64,000 bases of DNA from JACMPA01 sp035564115 (GTDB lineage: Bacteria; Patescibacteriota; Saccharimonadia; Saccharimonadales; UBA4665), in contig DATMTN010000012.1 in NCBI GenBank assembly GCA_035564115.1, forward strand, positions 1-64,000, written 5' to 3'. A program made the position numbers and the translations under genes. The notes under the pieces are model-generated. The model was not told the origin of the DNA and made no database searches. It saw nothing but the letters and a program-made list of their open reading frames with translations. Every line of letters begins with the position of its first letter. Positions within the stretch are counted from its first letter, which is position 1. Below, one piece after another: positions 30,433 through 37,505 of this stretch.

Positions 30433-33087
30433 ATGCCGAAGACGACCGCTCAGGCCAAACAATCTAAACATGCACCCAAGCCTCAGCCACTTACGAGGCT
30501 TGAACGAGTTACAAATAACCGCTGGGTTGGCCGTATTTTTGTGACAGTCGCTTTGAGTGCAGCGCTAGCCACGACTTGTCTATGGGCAATTCTCGGCGCC
30601 AGTCTTCAAAATAATAATGCCGATCAACTAGTCGACAGCTACTTGTTTGAAAACGCGCAGACGGTGCATGGGGCTAGCTTTCCAGGGCAACACACGTTTC
30701 TATTCAAGTGGCCATTGTTCTGGTTGCAACATGTGTTCGGGTATACACCAACTGGATTTATAGTCCTCACCACGCTAGTCGTGTTAGTGACTGTCGGCGG
30801 GCTGGCATACCTGTTGTGGCGTATCGAGCGACGACCCTTTATGTTCGGTCTGCTGTGTTTGGCGTTAGCATCGGCCTTGTTGCTCGTGCCACCAGTACCA
30901 TATCCGGGCGCCTTACTCCCAGTAAATATGGCCATGCTGACCACTCGTAACCTCGAGTACCTACTGTATATTCTTGGCTTGGTTCTAGTCGCCGGCATAA
31001 CTCAGATACGTAGCAAACGATTCGTGGCCGGGGTAGGTTGCCTGGGCTTGTTATTCGCAAGTGATCGACTGTTTGGAACGCTCAGTCTGGGCGGTTCGGT
31101 AGTAGGGCTGGTTGCCTACGGCCTTACGAAGCGTCTTGAGCTTCGACGATTGGCATGGCGATGGCTTATAGCTTCAATGTTGGGGCTTATAGTCGCCTCA
31201 ATATTTTTGGCGTTACTAGATAGCACTGGTGTGGTACATATCGTCGGTCAGTCGACAACAACCCCATACGGCCTGGTGCCGAGCTTGCGAAAGTTTGTGC
31301 TGGGTAGTATCTATGCGCTATTTGCGTTCTTTACTAATCTGGGCGCTAATCCGGCAGCAAGCGCCACAACCCTGGCTGCTGCGCCGCAAACAGTAAGAGC
31401 AGAGATTTTTAGTGTTGGGGGATTCGCTTACCTTATTAATGGATGTCTGTTGGTGGTAGGGCTGTGGGCCTGCTTACAAGTACTACGCACGAGCTTCAGC
31501 AATGTAGCAACCAAGCCCAAGAAGAAGCCGGTACTCCTGCCTCTAGGCACACGGCTCGCCCTAATGCTCATAGCCAGCACGGTTGTGGCGGCTGCGTCAT
31601 ATGTGGTTACGAATCACGAGTATCTCGTCGATAGTCGCTATCTGACAATTGAGTTTTTTGCAGTATTTGTATCTATTGCCGTCTATAGCCGGACAAAACG
31701 ACTGCAACCGCAACTCATCTTCGCGGCGAGTGCAGTATTGCTATGTGCGCTGCTCGGCGGCAGCTACCTTGTATCGCACACAAACGCTAGGAATAGCCAG
31801 GCGTTGTCCACGCAACAAAGTCGAAATAGTCTGATTGTCGCTGCTTTAAAAGGGCACCCTACAGAAGTGGTCGTCGGGGACTACTGGCGCGTGTTGCCAC
31901 TGAAACTGGCCGCTACCAATCACCAAAAAGTATTGCCACTTGCGAGCTGTACAACGCCGCGGAATGCACTAACAAGTGATGCCTGGCAGCCCGACCTCCG
32001 ATACCATAGTTTTACCTATGTACTGACTCTGGATGGGGCCACTAAAGATTTCACTGGCTGTACGCTCGAGCAAGTGATTCATGCATACGGTAGGCCGAAT
32101 GCTAGTACCGTTATTGCGGGGACGAACGAGAAACCCCGGGAAGTCATTTTGTTCTACGATAAGGGCATCCGTCCCGCTGACAAACGGCCAGTTGTCCCGT
32201 CACTAACTGCCAGCTCCAGCATTCTTCACCCGATATCAATCAAAAATTTGAAGCATACGACCTGTCCGGGACATTCCACTATTATGCAAGTTGTAGCCCA
32301 CGAAGACGACGATTTGTTATTTATGAACCCTGACTTGGAACATGCTATCCAAGCCGGCGACTGCGTGCGAACTGTCTATGTTACGGCTGGCGATGCAGGG
32401 AGCGGTAAATTCTACTGGCTTGGACGAGAGCAGGGCTCACAAGCGGCCTATAGCGCATTTACGAACACTTCAAATCTTTGGCAAGAGCAGACTACTAAGA
32501 TCGCTGATCACGAATTTGCCACAGTCAGCATGCCAGTTAGAGGTGGTCAGCTGTCGCTGATATTCTTGCACTTACCTGATGGTAGCCCAAGTGGGCAAGG
32601 CTTTGGAGCTTCCAATTTCGAGAGCCTTGCGAAGCTTAAGAATCAGTCTATCGGTACCATTCATTCGGTAGACCATCAATCCTACTACAGTGCGCAAGAG
32701 CTCGTGGCGGCCCTCACCAATCTTATGGATGTGTACCAGCCTGATGAAGTGCGTACGCAGCTCCCGTATAGTGCAAACATGGTCTACGCCGATCATAGTG
32801 ATCATACGGCTGTCGGAGGCTTCACTACGGTCGCCTATGAGGCTTATGCCACCAGGCACCAATCATCGAAGATCGCTTATTATGCCGGTTACCCAATCCA
32901 TGCCTACGAGTCGAACGTGACAGGCTCGGACTTAGACCGCAAAGAGCGAGCATTTTTTGCCTACAGTGACTTCGATAAGGCTGCCTGTGCTAATGCTGTT
33001 ATGTGCGATAAAAGCGGTGTGTATGGTGCTTATCTTACGAGACAATATCGCGTAGATGACTTAGCAGACCCCCAATTACCCCTGTAA
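30433..33087 (+). CDS. Large membrane protein fused to a PIG-L deacetylase domain
   Basis: 884 aa. Residues ~30-460 hold roughly ten to twelve transmembrane helices, with an early extracytoplasmic loop (NADQLVDSYLFEN...FPGQHTF) like those of GT-C membrane glycosyltransferases. After a ~150-residue soluble stretch, residues ~610-884 are a PIG-L (LmbE) zinc deacetylase: AHEDDDLLFMNPDL near 620 and HSDHT near 788 supply the metal ligands. Following gtrB and gtrA, the likely job is to transfer and de-N-acetylate a sugar on the cell surface (GtrC-like role). The membrane part's GT-C identity is inferred; the PIG-L domain is clear. Confidence 0.82.
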   Translation: MPKTTAQAKQSKHAPKPQPLTRLERVTNNRWVGRIFVTVALSAALATTCLWAILGASLQNNNADQLVDSYLFENAQTVHGASFPGQHTFLFKWPLFWLQHVFGYTPTGFIVLTTLVVLVTVGGLAYLLWRIERRPFMFGLLCLALASALLLVPPVPYPGALLPVNMAMLTTRNLEYLLYILGLVLVAGITQIRSKRFVAGVGCLGLLFASDRLFGTLSLGGSVVGLVAYGLTKRLELRRLAWRWLIASMLGLIVASIFLALLDSTGVVHIVGQSTTTPYGLVPSLRKFVLGSIYALFAFFTNLGANPAASATTLAAAPQTVRAEIFSVGGFAYLINGCLLVVGLWACLQVLRTSFSNVATKPKKKPVLLPLGTRLALMLIASTVVAAASYVVTNHEYLVDSRYLTIEFFAVFVSIAVYSRTKRLQPQLIFAASAVLLCALLGGSYLVSHTNARNSQALSTQQSRNSLIVAALKGHPTEVVVGDYWRVLPLKLAATNHQKVLPLASCTTPRNALTSDAWQPDLRYHSFTYVLTLDGATKDFTGCTLEQVIHAYGRPNASTVIAGTNEKPREVILFYDKGIRPADKRPVVPSLTASSSILHPISIKNLKHTTCPGHSTIMQVVAHEDDDLLFMNPDLEHAIQAGDCVRTVYVTAGDAGSGKFYWLGREQGSQAAYSAFTNTSNLWQEQTTKIADHEFATVSMPVRGGQLSLIFLHLPDGSPSGQGFGASNFESLAKLKNQSIGTIHSVDHQSYYSAQELVAALTNLMDVYQPDEVRTQLPYSANMVYADHSDHTAVGGFTTVAYEAYATRHQSSKIAYYAGYPIHAYESNVTGSDLDRKERAFFAYSDFDKAACANAVMCDKSGVYGAYLTRQYRVDDLADPQLPL

Positions 33088-33112
33088 TATGTGAGTTTTT
33101 TGCTCAGGGGTG

Positions 33113-33118
33113 TATACT
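33113..33118 (+). promoter_or_regulatory. -10 TATACT upstream of the 31-aa peptide gene
   Basis: Ends 24 bases before ATG 33143 and 13 bases before an ATG at 33132 that opens only a 4-codon frame. Confidence 0.45.
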
Positions 33119-33142
33119 GATTAGCGTAAGCATGAAACAAAC

Positions 33143-33238
33143 ATGAAAGCTATCATTCTAAAGCACCCACGGTTTTTGCCGGCGCTGACACTTGTCCTCC
33201 TTATCGCGAGCTCGACGACTGCCATGGCAGCGTCATAG
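33143..33238 (+). CDS. Small secreted or membrane peptide (31 aa)
   Basis: Reads MKAIILKHPRFLPALTLVLL then an Ala/Ser/Thr-rich end with an AMA-type signal peptidase site. It has a -10 upstream. It looks like a signal peptide with almost no mature part, so it may be a leftover of a decayed secreted gene or a genuine micropeptide. Confidence that it is translated is modest. Confidence 0.4.
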   Translation: MKAIILKHPRFLPALTLVLLIASSTTAMAAS

Positions 33239-33263
33239 CTCCTTCCGATTCGCACTTATTTGC

Positions 33264-33269
33264 TATACT
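33264..33269 (+). promoter_or_regulatory. -10 TATACT, leaderless promoter of VOC gene
   Basis: Ends 6 bases before ATG 33276. Confidence 0.55.
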
Positions 33270-33275
33270 ACTCAC

Positions 33276-33659
33276 ATGAAGATTCTGAGTATCTCCGGAT
33301 TTGCATGCTATGTTCAGGACTTGGCTAAGACCAGCGAGTTCTACGAAAGGCTTGGCTTCCGTCCAGGTAAGCAAGAGGCTGGTCGTATGACGTGCTATGT
33401 AAACTGGTTCTCCGTTGATTTTGTTGAGGTTAGCGCCGAAGACAAGAGCGAATTTGCCAAAGAAGCCAACCTTGAGAATAAGGGGGCAGGACTTTTTATC
33501 AACATCAGTGTTGATACTGTTGACGAGTTCTATGAAGGTATTATCGCGAAGGGTTTCACGCCATCAAGTGAACCCCGTGATTGGCCCTGGGGGCGTCGCG
33601 AGTTCGTGCTCCGTGATCCAGATGGCTACAAGTTAGTATTTTTCCAAAAGATTAAATAA
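33276..33659 (+). CDS. VOC-family (glyoxalase/bleomycin-resistance fold) protein
   Basis: 127 aa. Two beta-alpha-beta-beta-beta modules: FACYVQDLAKTSEFYERLGF at the start and the ending FVLRDPDGYKLVFFQK, the hallmark of VOC proteins. Substrate unknown (glyoxalase-like, antibiotic binding or isomerase are all possible). The start at 33276 follows a leaderless promoter; the longer frame from 33192 adds a non-homologous basic stretch that overlaps the promoter. Confidence 0.85.
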   Translation: MKILSISGFACYVQDLAKTSEFYERLGFRPGKQEAGRMTCYVNWFSVDFVEVSAEDKSEFAKEANLENKGAGLFINISVDTVDEFYEGIIAKGFTPSSEPRDWPWGRREFVLRDPDGYKLVFFQKIK

Positions 33660-33698
33660 TAGTACATATTGATTCGAAGCAGAGCTCTCACAAAAAAA

Positions 33699-33720
33699 CA
33701 GCGGCCATTAGCGGCCACTG
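33699..33720. terminator. Bidirectional terminator between VOC and LPXTG genes
   Basis: CAG-C-GGCC (33699-33706), loop ATTAGC, GGCC-A-CTG (33713-33720), one mismatch. A seven-A run on the left and a T-rich stretch on the right serve the convergent genes on both strands. Confidence 0.65.
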
Positions 33721-33741
33721 TTTCGTTTTAGCTTCTATCGA

Positions 33742-34902
33742 CTAGCGAGCGTGATGTACTGCACGCTTCTTGTGCTGTGTGTGACGGTGGCGGATGTGGA
33801 ATATGTAGCCACCCAAGATAGCAGCACCGAACACTATCAGGATTGCACCTGGACCGGTGTTGGGTAGCGATGTGGCAGCGGCTTGAACGGCGACAGGTGT
33901 GGGTTGCTCACAATCAGCAGGGTTCTTACTGTACTTCGTGCTGTTAAAGGTATTGTCTTTAATAGTCACCATAGCCTTGGTGGTGAGATTACAGACTGTC
34001 ATGGTGCCCGGAGGCGGCGTACATGCTGCTAAGTTTTTGCTCTCAGTCTTGCTGTTGAAGGCATCATTTTGAATGGTAATGATCTGTAGCTTGGTAAGGT
34101 CGCAGACTTTGATCTGACAATCAGCAGGGTTCTTACTGTACTTCGTGCTGTCAAAGGCTGTCTCCTTGATAGTTACCATGTGCTTTGTCGCCAGGTAACA
34201 GACGGTGATGTTGGGAACTGGCGGCGGTGGTGGCGGTGAGGTGGTGGGCGTGCCAGTGACGCTGTTGCCGCAAGGAGCCAAAATCGCAAACTGGAAGACG
34301 TTATTCTTCATGACGACATAGGCAGGAGCGGAGTGGTGCGACCACGAGCTGGCGAGCGATCGGACATAGAATGTCGCGCCGCCGGAGGTTACTTGGCGAT
34401 CACCGCTTGTCACGCGCTGACGGGCTTCAGTGAGCACATTTTTGGCTACGAGTTTGCCGCCGACTTTGACGGTGCCGTCGTCGTAGACTGTACCAGCAAC
34501 GGCCGAGGTATCCATGCCCGAAATATCAGAGGAACTGATGCCCATGTGGGCATACACGGCTTGTATATAGTTGCTCGCGCGGTATTTCGCTTGCAAGTCA
34601 TTGGTAGAGGAGACGCCACAGTTAATGATTGAGAAAGAGTCGCAGTCTTGACCGGTTGCGATGCTGAGGGCACTGGTATGACCAATTTTACCAAGTGGGA
34701 CAAGGGTGACAATACCCACAAACGCACCAACAACCATACCGTGAACGAATTTCGGTGTCAGATGATATAGGCGCTTCGCGTGATGACGCAGACCTTTTGG
34801 AGTGGTCGTCCTTTTGGCCAGCACAGGAGTCTTGCGCGTCTTTTTGGCGACACTTGCTCGGCTGTTCGAAATTTTCCTTACAGGGGTGGTTTTCTTTTTC
34901 AT
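33742..34902 (-). CDS. LPXTG cell-wall-anchored surface protein with Cys repeats
   Basis: 386 aa from ATG 34902 (a TTG at 34908 is less likely). A long Lys/Arg-rich N-terminus precedes a hydrophobic signal segment (VVGAFVGIVTLVPLG). A globular domain of ~130 residues and a Pro-rich hinge follow. Next are three ~32-residue repeats of the form VCxLxTKxMVTIKxxxFxS...SKNPADC, each with a Cys pair. The C-terminus has the sortase signal LPNTG (41 residues from the end), a helix and a His/Arg/Lys tail. No sortase gene lies in the window. Probable surface-display or host-contact protein. Confidence 0.85.
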   Translation of the reverse strand: MKKKTTPVRKISNSRASVAKKTRKTPVLAKRTTTPKGLRHHAKRLYHLTPKFVHGMVVGAFVGIVTLVPLGKIGHTSALSIATGQDCDSFSIINCGVSSTNDLQAKYRASNYIQAVYAHMGISSSDISGMDTSAVAGTVYDDGTVKVGGKLVAKNVLTEARQRVTSGDRQVTSGGATFYVRSLASSWSHHSAPAYVVMKNNVFQFAILAPCGNSVTGTPTTSPPPPPPVPNITVCYLATKHMVTIKETAFDSTKYSKNPADCQIKVCDLTKLQIITIQNDAFNSKTESKNLAACTPPPGTMTVCNLTTKAMVTIKDNTFNSTKYSKNPADCEQPTPVAVQAAATSLPNTGPGAILIVFGAAILGGYIFHIRHRHTQHKKRAVHHAR

Positions 34903-34937
34903 ATCCAATATTTTTATGTTTTTAATGCTTATGGTTG

Positions 34938-34965
34938 ATTATACCCTAGAATCGAGCATTGTCTA
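34938..34965 (-). promoter_or_regulatory. Promoter of the LPXTG protein gene
   Basis: On the minus strand TAGACA (34965-34960), 16-bp spacer, TATAAT (34943-34938). The transcript would begin with CAACCATAAGC, a motif shared with two other genes. Confidence 0.55.
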
Positions 34966-34997
34966 GCGCGGCGGTTGCATTCTCTCGCTCGTTTGGA

Positions 34998-35003
34998 CAT
35001 ACT
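34998..35003 (+). promoter_or_regulatory. -10 CATACT, leaderless promoter of the 35010 gene
   Basis: Ends 6 bases before ATG 35010. Confidence 0.4.
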
Positions 35004-35009
35004 TGGCCT

Positions 35010-35417
35010 ATGAGTCTAAACACACCAAAACCATCAGCACCCAAGCAGCCCTCAACCAAACCGTCCATTATGGGCGGTGTTTTTTCAATTCTTGCCCTAA
35101 TTGGCGCGGGAATCGCTCATTTTCTAACCCATTCTGAATCACGCTCGCACACGACGGTCACGACAGCAGTCGGTACCGTAAGCAACGGTCCGATCGCACA
35201 GGTCGCATCTAAATCAATCACCGGCATCTTGAGCCTACCCTTTATCGTGGGAGCAATTTGTTTTGCACTACTGGCTATGCTGCTGACTGTCCTCCGTCTG
35301 CGCAAGGTAAAGGCCGGCGGCCTATTCTGGAGTATCGTTTGGATTCTGCTAAGTATTTGGTCTATTGGTCTTGCGGCCGGTGCGCTCAGTACCTTGAAGG
35401 CTCACCCTGCAAGTTAG
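35010..35417 (+). CDS. Small membrane protein (135 aa)
   Basis: A Pro/Lys-rich N-terminal segment is followed by three hydrophobic helices: GGVFSILALIGAGIAHFL, LSLPFIVGAICFALLAMLL and GLFWSIVWILLSIWSIGLAA, with a polar outside loop after the first. The start at 35010 (MSLNTPKPS) follows a leaderless -10; the frame is open to a TTG at 34959 but that part covers the promoter. No known family. Confidence 0.65.
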   Translation: MSLNTPKPSAPKQPSTKPSIMGGVFSILALIGAGIAHFLTHSESRSHTTVTTAVGTVSNGPIAQVASKSITGILSLPFIVGAICFALLAMLLTVLRLRKVKAGGLFWSIVWILLSIWSIGLAAGALSTLKAHPAS

Positions 35418-35490
35418 AACTGCACAATTTCTTACCACTGATTCTGAAGCGCAACGTATATAATGCAGCCATAACTATAGGAGGCACCCA

Positions 35491-35910
35491 ATGCAGTCAA
35501 AACTCAATCCGTACATCAGCTTCGATGGTAACGCACGCCAAGCGATGGAATTTTATCAGACTGTCTTTAGCGGGGAACTGACACTGTCGACATTTGGTGA
35601 AGCCGGTATGACCGACCATGGGGTCCAGCCAGACGGTATCATGCATGCTTCGTTGATTACGCCCAATGGTATCACGCTGATGGCGTCAGATGCTGCGACA
35701 GGCATGCGCGAATATGTTGCCGGTACGAATATGAGTATGTCGCTCAGTGGTGATAATGAAGCAGAGCTGACCGACTACTACAACAAACTGGCTGACGGTG
35801 GCAAGGTAGAGCAGCCGCTCACCAAAGCACCGTGGGGCGATACCTTTGGCATGTGTATCGACAAGTTCGGCATCTTTTGGATGGTGAATATTACCGGACC
35901 GACCGCGTAG
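35491..35910 (+). CDS. PhnB-like VOC protein
   Basis: 139 aa. The start LNPYISFDGNARQAMEFYQTVF and the later PWGDTFGMCIDKFGIFWMVN are typical of PhnB/3-demethylubiquinone-methyltransferase-like VOC proteins. The family's biochemical role is poorly known. An AGGAGG Shine-Dalgarno lies 6-7 bases before the ATG, so it is expressed from a leadered mRNA. It converges with the DUF1801 gene three bases on. Confidence 0.88.
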   Translation: MQSKLNPYISFDGNARQAMEFYQTVFSGELTLSTFGEAGMTDHGVQPDGIMHASLITPNGITLMASDAATGMREYVAGTNMSMSLSGDNEAELTDYYNKLADGGKVEQPLTKAPWGDTFGMCIDKFGIFWMVNITGPTA

Positions 35911-35913
35911 ATA

Positions 35914-36312
35914 CTAGTTCTTCGCTTCGTTTAGGCTGACGGCTTCGTCGATAAGCGCTTTCAAACCTGCTTCATCTAGAGCCATGTCTTCTGAGAAATC
36001 TATGGCACGCACAGCATTACCGTCTAGCCGGGTATTAAATAGCTTGTTGGGATCAGCTAACTGGGCGCCCTTGGGAAAGGTAAGCCGTACGGCATTCTTG
36101 AGCATCTCGCCAATGCAGATATTACCGTTCAGCGACCAGACGGGCACGCCCTCTGGCTTGGACGGCTTTTTCCATTTCACTTCTTCCACCAGATCCGGAT
36201 TTGTCTGGAGGATGACGGCGCGCAGACTGGCAAGTGTTTTCCCACGCCAATCATTCGCTGCGGCAACGATAGCGTCGATTTGTTCCGATGCAGATTTTTC
36301 AGATTCGCTCAT
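35914..36312 (-). CDS. DUF1801 / YdhG-like domain protein
   Basis: 132 aa. Contains the family core VILQTNPDLVEEVKWKKPSK, NGNICIGEMLKNAVRLTF and a C-terminal helix. The DUF1801 fold resembles iron-chaperone frataxin-like proteins, but function is uncertain. The start at 36312 (MSESEKSASEQ) is set by AAGGAG just upstream; the longer frame would overlap the preceding gene. Confidence 0.8.
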   Translation of the reverse strand: MSESEKSASEQIDAIVAAANDWRGKTLASLRAVILQTNPDLVEEVKWKKPSKPEGVPVWSLNGNICIGEMLKNAVRLTFPKGAQLADPNKLFNTRLDGNAVRAIDFSEDMALDEAGLKALIDEAVSLNEAKN

Positions 36313-36322
36313 AGTTTGCTCC

Positions 36323-36907
36323 TTAGTAGCTGACTGCTTGCGTGAGGACGTCAGCGATGGCTTTTGAGTCAATGTTGTTCAACTTCCAAGCTTGGTCGCA
36401 ACCAGGAATGCTTGGCGCGTAGTAAATGTGCATGGTTTTACCATTGCTGAGGGCGATACTACCGTCCAGTTTCCACTTCGGATTCACGGGGTAGGATGGC
36501 GTCACGAAATCGGCGTAGGCAACTTCCGTACAGTCGAACTGCTGGGTGGTGCTCACGGCATTGCCCGCCAGATCATGGGTACTGATCGACAGCGTGGCTG
36601 GGAATACTTTGGTGTCGCCAGGCAGTTTGTAGTCGTCGGTGTAGGTGTATACCAGGCCTTCCGCTAGGGCTGAATCAGGTAGTTTTAGCTTAGCCAGCGG
36701 CAAATATACAGCCTGCTCGTTCGGTAGAATGGTGGCATCAATGTAGTTTGTGCCATGGATGGATGCTTGGTTGGCTTGTACTTGATCGAGTTGAGCTTGG
36801 AGTGAGCTGCTTTCGGCCCGTTGATGTAACCACAGGGCAAGTGAGCTGGCTGCAATAAGGAGTACAAGTACGAGATAGACGTAGTGGCGGGGCTGACTTT
36901 TCTGCAT
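36323..36907 (-). CDS. Membrane-anchored protein of unknown function (194 aa)
   Basis: One N-terminal helix (HYVYLVLVLLIAASSLALWL), a short coiled-coil-like Gln/Ala segment (QRAESSSLQAQLDQVQANQA), then a ~140-residue extracellular domain with two Cys and several aromatic beta-like strands. No family recognised. It is likely co-transcribed with the DUF1801 gene ten bases downstream. Confidence 0.68.
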   Translation of the reverse strand: MQKSQPRHYVYLVLVLLIAASSLALWLHQRAESSSLQAQLDQVQANQASIHGTNYIDATILPNEQAVYLPLAKLKLPDSALAEGLVYTYTDDYKLPGDTKVFPATLSISTHDLAGNAVSTTQQFDCTEVAYADFVTPSYPVNPKWKLDGSIALSNGKTMHIYYAPSIPGCDQAWKLNNIDSKAIADVLTQAVSY

Positions 36908-37022
36908 GGTTTTCGGTTCTTAGATGACCTTTCATGCTCAATATATCGCTTCAAACGAGCTTACGCAATGGAAAGATGATAAGCCTCTTGCAGGCGATAA
37001 AAGGATTTGAGAGCTTGGCATA

Positions 37023-37055
37023 TAAAAATTACCTACACGAAGCAGGTACTTTTTA
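37023..37055 (-). terminator. Terminator of tRNA-Gln
   Basis: On the minus strand, right after the CCA end, AAAAAG then TACCT (stem), a 9-base loop, AGGTA and a T-rich run. Confidence 0.65.
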
Positions 37056-37057
37056 TA

Positions 37058-37131
37058 TGGCTAGGGATGAGGGATTCGAACCCCCGATCACGGGACCAGA
37101 ACCCGTTGCCTTACCACTTGGCCAATCCCTA
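37058..37131 (-). tRNA. tRNA-Gln (anticodon CTG)
   Basis: 74 nt with the 3' CCA encoded. Acceptor stem TAGGGAT/ATCCCTA, D-arm GCC...GGC (AAGTGGTAA loop), anticodon stem ACGGG/CCCGT around loop TTCTGGT (anticodon CTG, reading CAG), and T-arm with TTCGAAT. All arms pair. The D-arm sequence is characteristic of bacterial tRNA-Gln. Confidence 0.93.
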
Positions 37132-37142
37132 ACGTTTGTAAT

Positions 37143-37191
37143 GATAAAGAAGTTTTATATGACCGAAGGTCATATACACACTTCTTGTATC
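37143..37191. repeat. Long hairpin between tRNA-Gln and metK
   Basis: Outer arms GATA-AAGAAGT and ACTTCTT-GTATC (one bulge), inner arms ATATGACC and GGTCATAT around GAA: about 19 pairs. There is no T-run. It lies just upstream of tRNA-Gln on the minus strand, so it could overlap that gene's promoter. The rest of 37132-37318 holds no convincing gene; a 47-codon frame at 37159-37302 has no supporting features. Confidence 0.6.
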
Positions 37192-37318
37192 ATCGCGCCG
37201 GGCGCCGAAATGAATTCGGCCGCTCGGGCTGCTCTTTTCCCTCGAGCTACAGGTCGAAATTATAACGCATTTGTCCCTGTTATGCCAGTCTTTTCGACCT
37301 AAGCCATAACGACTATGC

Positions 37319-37324
37319 TACAAT
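37319..37324 (+). promoter_or_regulatory. -10 TACAAT of metK
   Basis: Starts a leader of about 175 bases containing the riboswitch-like region. No strong -35 is visible. Confidence 0.5.
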
Positions 37325-37344
37325 AGCTTCACTTAACAATTTTA

Positions 37345-37445
37345 AATATACAGAGTGCAGTGAGAGATCTAGCTCGTCGACCTGCCAGCAACCTGCGCCC
37401 AGCGTAAGGTGCTCCATCTAGCCCGCCAGGACAGCGCGGGGAAGA
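37345..37445 (+). promoter_or_regulatory. SAM-responsive riboswitch aptamer (SAM-I/SAM-IV clan)
   Basis: The core CCAGCAACC (37385-37393), a P3 helix (ACCT/AGGT) and GGTGCTCC (37408-37415) reproduce the conserved SAM-binding core of the SAM-I/SAM-IV clan. The downstream AGCGCGGGG (37433-37441) and the lack of the usual SAM-I kink-turn sequence favour SAM-IV or the SAM-I/IV variant. Its place between a -10 and a terminator just ahead of the SAM synthetase gene is what feedback control would need. The covariance score was not computed. Confidence 0.75.
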
Positions 37446-37460
37446 TATGAACCTCGTTTT

Positions 37461-37499
37461 ATATCCTTTCCTGCGTACATCGGCAGAAAGGATATTTTT
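37461..37499 (+). terminator. Riboswitch expression-platform terminator
   Basis: ATATCCTTT (37461-37469), bulged C, CTGC, 8-base loop, GCAG, AAAGGATAT (37487-37495), followed by T (37495-37499). It ends seven bases before the metK ATG. The descending arm also contains AAAGGA, the only SD-like sequence, so it could block translation too. Confidence 0.78.
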
Positions 37500-37505
37500 A
37501 ATATC

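Noticed and set aside
37159..37302. 47-codon ORF between tRNA-Gln and metK
   Set aside because: It starts inside the long hairpin, has no SD or -10, and its composition is not protein-like; treated as non-coding.
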